Shown in pieces: positions 55,010 to 64,000 of a stretch of DNA of 64,000 bases. Source of the stretch: Branchinecta lynchi (taxonomy: Eukaryota; Arthropoda; Branchiopoda; Anostraca; Branchinectidae); assembly GCA_023053575.1 (NCBI GenBank), contig JAKZAP010000007.1:23337464-23401463 (forward strand), in the 5' to 3' direction. The notes under the pieces were generated by a model. It was given only the letters and a program-made list of their open reading frames with translations, did no database searches and was not told the origin of the DNA. Each line of letters opens with the position of its first letter. Position 1 is the stretch's first letter. A program made the position numbers and the translations under genes.

Positions 55010-55212
55010 GTAAGTCTCAAACAAAACGCCCATATGTCCCAAAGTACTTCAGAAGTTACACGATTATCAGAAAGAAAGGAGTCGATTGAGAAAGAGTCGA
55101 TGTTGGGGTCAATCGTTCAGGCCAAATCTCTCATTAATCTGGTCCCCCCAATCGGGTCCGGGCGCCACTCAAGCGTATCTCGCTTATTTCTGAGTTGAGG
55201 TGATCAGAACAA

Positions 55213-57077
55213 GAGCTGTAAGCTCATATGGCACTTGCATGGGTTAAGATGTTTTGATTGATCAAAAGTAGGTTTCGACTTCGCGGTTGAGATGCGCACT
55301 CTAAGGCAGCTAGAACTTCATTTGTAAGCAAAACCCTTGAGGCAAAAATGATAATGGGCTGATGGGCATCATGAAAATGCATATGTCACTTAACAGTATT
55401 TTTTTTACTTTGAAATCAAGATTGGTAGCCTACTTTAAGGAATAATCGGATTTGGAAGTGGCAATTTCTAAGCAAATGTTGTTGAATATCCAATATTCCA
55501 GCGAAGTTTCATCGTCCTAGCACGTCTGAAAGTACCTTAACTCGTGATCACCGGAATCCCAGACCCCCCCCCCCCCCCTCCAACTCCACCCACAATACCC
55601 GGAGCCAATCCGGTTCTGTAAATGATTAATCCAAAGCATCTATTTGTTACTTCCACGAAGTTCGATCCCGATCACACCAGTCTAAGCGGGTCAAGTATTC
55701 CCCCCCCCCCAATAATTGTCGAATTCGGTCCGGAAATGAAAAAGATCACCAGAGAGAAATGTCCTCTGTTCAATTATTAAATTTCACTCGAATCCGATCA
55801 ACCCGTTCCTAAGTCAGGCATGACTCAGTATTCCGGATTCCCCTCCTTTAACTCCCCCCCCCCCAAGATTATCATATCGAGGATTTTTTTTTATTCCAAG
55901 TCAGTTTGACCGGGTCCCTGATATGCCTGCCAAGGTTCGTCGTGAAAATCCCAAAAGACCGGAATTCCGGGACCCCCCCCTGAAGTGTCCGGATCCAGTC
56001 AAATTGTTTAAAAGATTTACATGGAGCAGATGTTTGTTCTTCCCAGCAAGTTTCACTCCGATCCCTCCATTCTAACTGTTTCTCGGAGATTTCCGGTCCC
56101 CCCCACCCCCCAACTCCCCCGCGGTGGCCGTAGCCAATCCGACTCAGTAAATGATTTACCTAGAGTATCTGTTTGTTCTTCTCAAAAAGTTCCACCCCGA
56201 TCTCTCCATTCTAAGCGGGTCATGTATTTCCGGGGGGGGGGGGGCTTAGTTGCCGGATCCGGTCCGGATATGAAAAAGATCACCAGCGAAATGTCCTCTG
56301 TTCAATTCTTAAATCTCACTCGAATCCGGATAACCCGTTCCAAAGTTGCATGACTGAATATTCCGGATTCCCCTCCCTCCACTCCCCCTCCACCATTATC
56401 AGATCGACAATTTTATTATTTTGAAGTCAGTTCGATCGGGTCCCTAATATGCCTGCCGAGTTTCATCGTGAAAATCCCCAAAACCGCCATCACCGGAATT
56501 CCGGGGACCCCCCCCCCCCCCTAAGTGTCCGGGTCCAGTACAATTATCGGAACGATTTATCTAGAGCAGATGCTTGTTCTCTCCAGCAAGTTTCACTCAG
56601 ATCCCTCCATTCTAACCGGTTCTTGAAATTTCCGGTCTACCCCCCCCCCCCCCAGCTCCCCCCAGGCTACTGAATCCGATCAAGACTTTTAACTTGACAT
56701 CACAGATATATAATGTATTCAGTTTTTAAGTTTCATTACAATCCGATTATCCGTTCGAAAATTAAACACTACTCAATTTCCCGGATTCTCCTGCCCTCCA
56801 CTCCCCCCAAAATGGTCGGATTGGAAAACTGATTATTTCTAAGTTTGTTTGGTTGGGTCTCTGATATGCCTGCCAAGTTTCATGGTCATAGCACATCTGG
56901 AAGTACCCTATCTCGAAAAAGTGTGTCAAAATGCCCTCTGTTTTCAAGTTTCCAGCACCCTCCACCCCCCAGAATATGGTCGGATTGGGAAACTGATTAT
57001 TTCCAGGTTAGTTTGGTCGGGTTCCTGATATGCCTGCCAAGTTTTCCTTGAGCCAGAGGCTACAAGTGCCATAAAAA
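55213..57077 (-). repeat. Family B element, long copy, minus orientation
   Basis: Starts AAGAGCTGTAAGCTCATATG-GCACTT (reverse of the right end at 24440) and ends CTTGAGCCAGAGGCTACAAG followed by TGCCATAAAAA, the hairpin end. The interior alternates AAGTTTCA(C/T)(C/T)(C/G) words with CCGGA, GGTCC and C-runs (55565-55578, 55700-55709, 55854-55863, 56509-56522, 56640-56653). All ORFs here are repeat readings. Confidence 0.8.
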
Positions 57078-57225
57078 CGCAGTCAGTTTGACAACAGTTT
57101 TCGATTATATCGGCCACGTTGAATCTGAATTTGGGTGGTGGCAAAGCTGGACATGACGACTTGACCTCGTAAAAGCGAAAAAAAAAAACCTTTTTAGACC
57201 CATAAAATGCGTCCAGAATGTTTAT

Positions 57226-58460
57226 TTTTATAGCACTTGCATTCCTCTGGCTCAAGTGCCATATACCGATCACAATTCCGTCTGTCGATCTTTCGGTCTG
57301 TCGGTCTGTGCGAGTTTTTTTGTCACACTTTTTCGAGTTAGGGTACTTCCAGATGTGCTAGGACAAAGAAACTTGGCAGGCGTATTAGGGACCCCGACCA
57401 AACTAGCCTGGAAATAATCAGTTTCTCGATCCGACCATATCCGGGGGAGTGGAGGGCGCTGGAAACTTGAAAATTGAGGGCATTTTGTCACACTTTTTCG
57501 AGTTAGGGTACTTCCAGATGTGCTAGGACAAAGAAACTTGGCAGGGCGTATTAGGGACCCGACCAAACTAGCCTGGAAATAATCAGTTTCTCGATCCGAC
57601 CATATGCGGGGGAGTGGAGGGCGCTGGAAACTTGAAAATTGAGGGCATTTTGTCACACTTTTTCGAGTTAGGGTACTTCCAGATTTGCTAGGACCATGAA
57701 ACTTGGCAGGTATATCAGAGACCCGACCAAGCAAACTTAGAAATAATCAGATTTCCGAACCGACCATTTTGCGGGGAGTGGAGGGCAGGGGAATCCGGGA
57801 AATTGAGTAGTGTGTAACTTGCGAACGGGTGATCGGATTGTAATGAAACTGAATAACTGAATAGATTACATATCTGGGATGTCCCATTTAAAGTCTTGAT
57901 CGGATTCGGTAGCCAGAGGGGAGTGGGGAGTAGGGGGGGAGACCGGAAATTTCAAGAAACGGTTAGAATGGAGGGATCGGAGTGAAACTTGCTGGGAAGA
58001 ACAAGCATCTGCTCTAGATAAATCGTTTAGACAACTCTCCTGGATCCGGACACTTAAGGGGGGGGGTCCTAGAATTCCGGTGATGGCGGTTTTGGGATTT
58101 TCACGATGAAATTTGGCAGGCATATCAGGGACCCGATCAAACTGACTTGAAAATATATTTGTGTTTGATCTGATAATGGTGGGCGGAGTAGAGGGAGGGG
58201 AATCCGGAATAGTCAGTATTGCTTAACTTTGGAACGGGTGATCGGATTCGAGTGAAATTTAAGAATTGAACAGAGGACATTTCTCTGGTAATCTTATTCA
58301 TATCTGGATCGGATCCGACACCTATGGGGGGGATACGTGACCCACTTAGACTGAGGGACCGGGCTGGAACTTTGTGGGAATAACAAACAGATGCTCTAGG
58401 TAAATCATTTACTGAATCGGATTGGCTACGGACACCATGGGGTAGTTGGTCATAAACCTT
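57226..58460 (+). repeat. Family B element, long copy, plus orientation
   Basis: Starts TTTTTATAGCACTTGCATTC...GGCTCAAGTGCCATATACCG and GTCTGTCGATC. At 57317-57790 a unit of about 170 bp (TTTTGTCACACTTTTTCGAG, GGGTACTTCCAGATGTGCTA) occurs three times with few changes. The right end is degenerate. It faces the copy at 55213-57077 across 150 bp. Confidence 0.75.
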
Positions 58461-59029
58461 GTGACCCGCAAAATGAAAGTGCAACCTCTTATCCCTGAAG
58501 TTATGAAAACCCACGCCTGCGAATTGTGGTCAAAGATTTTCTAAAAGAAGGAGCGGCATGCCGCAGCATCGTGCGGCAGTAGAAGCTCTAAAACCATGCA
58601 CCATTAGTTCTAATATGTTAGTGTATTTATAAAATTTGTCTTGCCATGGCCCTCGAGCTTTTTCAGTAACAAAATCACACTCGATTTCTTAAAGAAGGTA
58701 CTAAACACTAACATATGATATGGTTACACCAGGAGGCAAGCAATATTGTACCATAGATGGCGCTTTATACAAGGGACTTGCACCGTGACAAATAAAACAG
58801 AAATAAGTTGTTGAATTGAATTAATTTAGAAGTCTAGGACTCTCATAGGACCTTGTTGGTATACCAGGACCCACTTGGCGCTGAAAACACAAGAAAACTA
58901 AAGATAAAATATGCGTCTTCCCAATCAAAAACTGTATCTTTGGTTTATTTGGTTTTCTCCATGAGGCCTTGCTACGTGGGTCCAGGTATGTCTACGACGC
59001 TCTGGCAGTGGAGTCCTTATGTTCACAAG
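58461..59029. other. LINE-like 3' end and unassigned sequence
   Basis: CTTGCCATGGCCCTCGAGCT at 58640-58659 followed by AACAAAATC resembles a LINE 3' end in + orientation. No gene is supported. Confidence 0.35.
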
Positions 59030-59100
59030 CCCTTCAACCTAGCTCAATTGGTACAGCGGTCGCTTTTTAAGGGGAGAGTCTGGATTGGAATCCCGGATCA
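59030..59100 (+). tRNA. tRNA-like sequence, probably pseudogene or SINE head
   Basis: TAGCTCAATTGGTACAGCG fits a tRNA D-arm and internal A box. About 35 bases later GGATTGGAATCCC is a poor B box (usual GGTTCGAATCC). A TTTTTAAGG loop region lies between. The acceptor stem does not pair well. MITE J begins directly after it. Confidence 0.3.
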
Positions 59101-59103
59101 TTA

Positions 59104-59396
59104 GTTGCGTTTTTGATCGGAGTTTTCTTCGCCGTTCGCTAACCCGGTTGCTTAATTTCCGTTTTCGAAGGCCGTCGAAGTTCACCGTTTGCTTAATTAG
59201 TGTTTTTATGACTCCGGCGAGCCTTGCCCGGTTGACGTTTGTTCGACGTTTCAAGCAAACTTCGAACTTGCTAGCTCACGAAGTTCGACGGTCAGAGTTT
59301 GAAGAACGAAGGAACTGTGACCGGCGACCAAAAACGGTAATTAAACAAAGACCTTTGAGGTTGAAGGTAACTTCAAACTTCGATCAAAAACGCAAC
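59104..59396. mobile_element. TA-flanked MITE J, copy 2
   Basis: Reverse complement of 38459-38754, 293 bp, ends GTTGCGTTTTTGATCG and CGATCAAAAACGCAAC, with TA at 59102-59103 and 59397-59398. Confidence 0.9.
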
Positions 59397-59424
59397 TATT
59401 TTTGTCTTTCACTCTACTACTTGT

Positions 59425-60790
59425 AACAAGACCAAAGGTTTCGATGGGATCCCAGAAATTCAATATCTGATCCAGACAACTGGGTCTTGCCTTAGCCAGA
59501 TCCAGTCATCGCCAGACTCCTTGAACATTTTTACAATTAAAATTCAGAAACAGATTAAGGCCAAATAGCTAATCACCTGAGCAAACCAATTTCAGATATG
59601 GATTCAGCATGTGTGTTTACCCCTATAAGTCATATCTGTTTTGACGAAAACTTCCTGCCACTTCTGCCAATTGCCCGGTTCCGGCCGAACTCCAGAACTA
59701 GTTGTCCGGCGAAAAAAGAAAGCTCAAAGACGAAACCAGGGTATCTTCTTTTCCCAGTAATGAACATCTAATCAACTTCAAATAGAAATTTATTTTATAA
59801 ACAAACTTTCCGATTCCAGCCGGATTCCGGTCGAACTATATGTCCAGGTAAAATATGATTGTCATACAGGGACTCAGCATCTCTTTTTACCCCTAAATCG
59901 CTTACCTAATCAACTAGAAACAAAACTTTGACTTCCAACAGTTTTCCGGTTTTGGCGGGATTCCGGGCTACTACAGGTCCGGGTAGAAAATTGTTTTCAC
60001 ATAAGTGTTCAGCATATCTTCTTGCCCTAAATCGAACATCTAATCAACTCCAAATAAAACTTTTAATTTTGACAAACTTTCCGGTTTGGGCCTTCAGCAT
60101 GACTTCCTACCTCTAAATCGAACATCTAATCAACTTCAAATAAAACTTGTACTTTCAACAAACTTTCCGGTTTGGCCGGATTCCGGGCGAAATACTTGTC
60201 CGCCGAGAAAATAGTTTTCACCATCGTCTTCAGCATGTCTTCCTACCCCTAAATCGAACATCTAATCAATTTCAAATAAAACTTTTACTTTCAACAAACT
60301 TTCCGGTTTGGGCCGGATTCCGGGCGAAATACTTGTCCGTCGAGAAAATAGTTTTCACCATCGTCTTCAGCATGTCTTCCTACTCCTAAATCGAACATCT
60401 AATCAACTTCAAATAAAACTTTTACTTTCAACAAACTTTCCGGTTTTGGCCGGATTCCGGGCGAACTACTTGTCCGATGACAAAATGGTTTTCACCATCG
60501 TGTTCAGCATATCTTCTTACCCCATAATCGACTATCACATTAGCTGTTTAAAAATATTTTGTTTGTCCCTTAATTTGAATCCCCTCCCCCACCCTTAAAT
60601 GTAGGGCTACAAAGCCCATCTACGAACTCGACTGGTCCGACGACCCAACGAATCCTCGCACCAAGTTTCATCAAAATATCTCATTCCCTTCGAGAGTTAT
60701 CGTGCTTACAGACGGACGGACGGACGGACAGACGGACAACTTTCGCGAAGTCATAGGTATCCCACTTACGTTTTGGGATCCCAAAAAGGC
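59425..60790 (-). repeat. Family A element, copy 5, longest
   Basis: Starts ACAAGACCAAAGGTTTCGATG and ends TTTTGGGATCCCAAAAAG at 60770-60787. It has seven or more internal units; three consecutive ones at 60110-60480 are almost identical, so the array has recently expanded. Next to the right end come CATCAAAATATCTCATTCCC and GACGGACGGACGGACAGACG. About 1.36 kb. Confidence 0.85.
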
Positions 60791-61640
60791 AAGGAACATC
60801 CTTGCCTTCTTTTTAGGCTTCGAAGTTCTCCAGCATGTTCTCGTGAAAAAATCTTGAGGGGCATCATGCCGGCTGCCTCAGAACTCCGGAGCCCAAAAGA
60901 AGACACACTAGAACATTTGTCCAGCCTCTCGATTTCACTCGGGCATGTCAGATAATTTCGAAGCCCAAAGGAAGGCATGCCAGAACCTGGTTCCTGCCCA
61001 TGACTATTTTCCATACAGACATCTTCGAGAACTCCAGAACCTGAAAAGGCAATCTTATGGCTGTCAAAAGTTTTTCCGCCAGACCGAAAACTCCACTTCG
61101 TGCTCCACTCCCGGAAAAAGTTGCCAGGCGAGAAGGAAAAGCAATAATCGCCACCAATTCTTTCTCCTTCGAACTCCCACGGCAATACAAGAAACAGCAA
61201 TAGACTATAGTAGCAAGTAGTGCTTTGCCTTACCCGATGAAAAATTTGTAGCCTGCGTAGTAACCAAAACTTAGCCTATTATCGAAAGCCGTGACGACCA
61301 AGTCTGATCCCAGGAGTGACCCCATATTAGATTAGAATCCTAAGAATCCTAATTGCTTAGCTCATACCTAATTTCCTTCTGCATCTACAGAGGCTCTTAG
61401 AATCTAAGAAGAGTTGCCAATCTCTCTCGGATGCCCACAAAACGACGGAGATGAACCCCGGTCTAATTTCTTAATTCGTCTTCTTCCTTAAAAAGTTGAG
61501 AGCCCTGTTCTGGTGTAATTTTTTTCTCTTCCCTGCCATGGCCCTCGGGCTCATATATGGTTGCATATCGTAGACCCAATTCTACCGTATCATATGCTAT
61601 GCCTCATTGACAGCATGAACAAAATCGTTTTTTTTTTTTA
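60791..61640. other. Internally repeated sequence, no gene
   Basis: Between 60810 and 61060 the phrases GGCTTCGAAGTTCTCCAGCA, GAACTCCGGAGCCCAAAAGA and TTCGAAGCCCAAAGGAAGGC are diverged direct or inverted forms of one another, which explains ORFs on both strands. CTGCCATGGCCCTCGGGCTC at 61535 is another LINE-like 3' phrase. Confidence 0.4.
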
Positions 61641-61648
61641 GCCGCATA

Positions 61649-61990
61649 TCATCTCTCTAAGATGTTCCGCGAGGGATAAATAATTAGCTGATCAACAAAA
61701 AACTCAATAAATTTCGTTTCTGTTCTTGCATTATAAGTTGTGAGCTTGGCTTTCCAGCTTATATTCGTCAAAACTACGAGGAAATAGCATTCGAGAATAT
61801 TTTTGTTCATCCTTACCGCGCGACACAGGTATTTCCAGCAGAGGGTCTTGAAGACATGTGGTTGCACTGTCACGATCTGTGACTCTATCTGTAGCCAAAG
61901 ACAATAATAGTGGGAAAGACCGGTGACTTCGCTAAAATCGGGTCTCTGAAAATCGATTGGAACGTCGCCTAGCGTTTGGACTTTGTCCAA
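61649..61990 (-). pseudogene. Possible ionotropic-receptor-like fragment
   Basis: A 113-codon minus-strand frame. Near its middle NKNILECYFLVVLTNISWKA is followed by KLTTYNARTETKFIEFFVDQ, which resembles the M3 region of ionotropic receptors, where a hydrophobic segment leads into a-K-L-T-(S/T) and then a polar stretch and a D-x-L. The upstream M1 and pore are not found in frame. The assignment is tentative. At 62297-62345 a 45-base inverted copy of 61887-61935 occurs. Confidence 0.3.
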
Positions 61991-62844
61991 TTTCCAGCGT
62001 TAGATGATTAATATAATCAAAACAAGAGGGCGCGAGTAGGCAATGTCTGTCAACAATAACTGATTCGAAATCGTGAGTTCAACATTTTTTTCCATGAAAC
62101 AGCGATTTATTCTTTTCCTACTTGTTTTTTATTCCAATTAAAGAGGAAATCTGAACGGAGAGAGAATGCTCATCATAAACAAAACATGCTTTGATGATGA
62201 TTCTGAGGAAAGCGATGGAAGAAATTGTCAACAGAGCGATTTTTTAACGAAAGAATATCCGCTAAACGGCGCTGATTGTTGTGACTCATGGGGCTTACGG
62301 GAGTTTCCGGTCTTTCCCACTTTTACTGTCTTTGTCTGTAGCGGACAAGCACCGACATAGTAAGGTCCTCTGTTCTCGGAACACAAATTCTTTTCTTCAA
62401 ACGAATTGAGCCGGTTCTTGCCGGAGCTCTGAAATCTATATCAGCCCTTGAATTATTTTGAATCCCTGTCTTGAATTATTTATCTTGATATTATGACAGA
62501 CATTATTGATTTGCCTTCATGTATATTGACGTATTCAACACGCTATTTGGCCCCAAGCCACGATATGTATTGATATTTGAAATAAACTGAAAATGAAACT
62601 GAAACTGAAACAGATGAACCAGTTTGTATGAGATCATGAACCAATTTGACCCTAGTTCGGTTGTTCCAGGACTTTGAAACCCCAGGCCCTTCAGGACCCA
62701 TTTTTTGATCCACAAAAACATGTCCTTACTTTGACTATCGAAATAGACGCGCAGAGAGAAATAAAAAAGACTAATGGTCTACAACCATACTTTTTTACAC
62801 ATTATAACTACCCTCCCTGAGCTCGGGGCCCCTTATATATATTT
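61991..62844 (+). mobile_element. LINE 3' end with TGAAAC tail; unassigned flank
   Basis: TATTGATATTTGAAATAAAC then TGAAAATGAAACTGAAACTG at 62570-62612 is a 3' end with its tail. The 64-codon frame at 62166-62360 has no recognised domain and partly overlaps the inverted copy of the receptor-like fragment. Confidence 0.45.
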
Positions 62845-63110
62845 GAATGAATGAATGATTTATTTGCACGTTACAGCCATCAGGCCATCATGCAACAAAA
62901 CAAAACAAAAATTGAACAATCGTACATGCGTAATACAAACTATCACACTCTTAATGTTTTTAATTTTACTCTGAATACTTTATTAACACTAAAAACACAA
63001 AGTCCCCATCAAAAGAAATCTTTATGTGAATATATATATTTATATATATTTATTTTTTTTGTTTACCCATCGTAGAACCAAATTGACAAAACTATAGAAA
63101 AAAAACACTT
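62845..63110 (-). mobile_element. LINE 3' end on the minus strand, ATTC tail
   Basis: TGAATGAATGAATGATTTAT at 62845-62864, then TTGCACGTTACAGCC and ATCATGCAACAAAAC, similar to the LINE family 1 end at 2265-2310. No coding remnant. Confidence 0.5.
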
Positions 63111-63244
63111 ACAATTAGTTATGATGTAATTAAAGAGTTTATTCCAATGGCTGATAGTGTAAACTTAAGTAAAGTTCAATTCCAGGTTGTAAGCCCACTA
63201 ATGAACAGAGACTGAGTGAACAGATGATGCGTAAAAGCCAGGAT

Positions 63245-63585
63245 TCACCTTCAAGATTACCAGACGACTCAGACGTCCGGGGCTTCCGCATAGTCAAGCC
63301 AACCCTTCCAGATTTTCATGATGACAGTTAAATTTACTGTTCTTCAACATTTCCTAAATGTCCCGTTTACATTTTAAATTTCTCTTGCATCCGAGTCACA
63401 ACTGTCAATCACTTTCTCTGTTATTCCCCAATTTGCACATTTGTAGCGTCTCTCGAACGGGTTGCCTCTATGGCACCTTCCAGACATCCGGAATCTGGGG
63501 TGTCCAGACGTTTCCGGACGTTTTTGGCCTGGCTTCACCTTCCGGATCCGTCTGGAGAAAAACGGCCGCCTCGTAACCCTATTCG
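63245..63585 (+). repeat. Dispersed repeat H, copy 2
   Basis: Same orientation as 30255-30645, with small deletions (for example loss of part of AGCACCCCGAACTTCC). It ends near ACGGCCGCC. Confidence 0.7.
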
Positions 63586-63892
63586 TTTAAAGTCTAAAGC
63601 GAATCTGGCAGGGACGACATCTGATAGAAGGAACTTTATAAGAGCTATTTGTGCTATTGCTCGCGGAAGAAAAAGAGAAGAATATGGAAAGATGTTAATT
63701 TTTATTGGTGCCCCAATCGTATCCCATTCTGTAAGGTTTTTTGGTAATTTTACTGATTATGTGGCCCGTGGATGGTACCGATGTTCTAAAAAAAAGGTAA
63801 AAGTATCAGCATCAGCATCGACAGGCGTTACTGGCACTGCTCTTCCTTTACTAAAAAAAAGGTTTAAAACTAAATTGTTGGATTTGTATTAA
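63586..63892 (+). CDS. Unidentified basic ORF, C-terminal end
   Basis: The frame continues from repeat H and ends at a TAA at 63890. The non-repeat part has TSDRRNFIRAICAIARGRKR, IGAPIVSHSVRFFGNFTDY and a lysine-rich end (KKRFKTKLLDLY). It is basic and protein-like but no family is recognised. It may be an ORF of an unrecognised transposon. The start is unknown because the upstream part is repeat. Confidence 0.3.
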
Positions 63893-64000
63893 TGAGGAGT
63901 GTTGGAGAAGGTGGTTTGGCCTTGTTGGTTTGTTCAGTCCTGATTCTCTGATTCTTTGCCCATGGTTATATATTTTTTTTATATATTTTGATGGTTATTG
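63893..64000. other. No feature seen
   Basis: Short remaining sequence, T-rich, no supported feature. Confidence 0.5.

Noticed and set aside
57270..57734. 154-codon ORF with a threefold peptide repeat (STSGSTLTRKSVTKCPQFSS)
   Set aside because: It is the antisense of three recent 170-bp family B units and has no counterpart in the other copies.
7801..62864. Short regular repeats considered as CRISPR arrays
   Set aside because: The repeats are microsatellites, minisatellites or diverged tandem units without unique spacers, in a eukaryotic setting.

Overview
The window looks like a gene-poor, repeat-dense stretch of an invertebrate animal nuclear genome, possibly an arthropod. The basis is one interrupted receptor gene with GT-AG introns, several kinds of non-LTR and LTR retrotransposons, many small terminal-inverted-repeat (TIR) elements with clean target-site duplications (TSDs), and no prokaryotic gene organisation. 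The species cannot be named from the sequence alone.

The one convincing host gene lies on the + strand from about 28.67 kb to beyond 55.0 kb. It encodes the N-terminal part of an ionotropic glutamate receptor subunit, most like the amino-terminal domain of GluN2-type NMDA receptors. Exon 1 (28666-29013) carries the start codon and signal peptide, exon 2 (33917-34349) most of the domain, and a 121-base exon 3 (54889-55009) continues it in perfect phase. Intron 1 is 4.9 kb and intron 2 is about 20.5 kb; both are packed with mobile elements. The exons for the ligand-binding domain and channel were not found and should lie to the right of the window.

Layout. 0-10 kb: a tandem-unit repeat with GGGATCCC ends (family A), fold-back and MITE elements nested in one another, a Mutator-like element with minisatellite ends, receptor-like remnants, and several LINE 3' ends. 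10-17.7 kb: two decayed LINEs in opposite orientation, one split by a TIR element and the other by a 95-bp tandem array and another LINE end. 18-20.4 kb: a decayed unrecognised coding region. 20.6-28 kb: a second tandem-unit family with hairpin ends (family B), LINE pieces, a 206-bp array, a composite MITE and another family A copy. 28.6-55 kb: the receptor gene, whose intron 2 holds a young LTR retrotransposon (39.86-46.13 kb) with most of pol missing, a satellite array split by the composite MITE, a hAT element with an 8-bp TSD and a 250-bp palindrome. 55.2-60.8 kb: an inverted pair of family B elements, a TA-flanked MITE and a long family A copy. 60.8-64 kb: mostly unassigned sequence, LINE ends, a possible receptor remnant and an unidentified ORF.

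The most interesting points are the receptor gene's hidden third exon, the recently inserted LTR element whose intact 414-codon ORF fuses two distant pol segments, families A and B which share a short core around ATGAAACTT inside internally repeated elements, a hAT MITE 15 bp from a splice donor with a second MITE nested in it, and a composite MITE that moved as a unit with an internal third terminus. All calls come from reading the sequence; no database search was possible.
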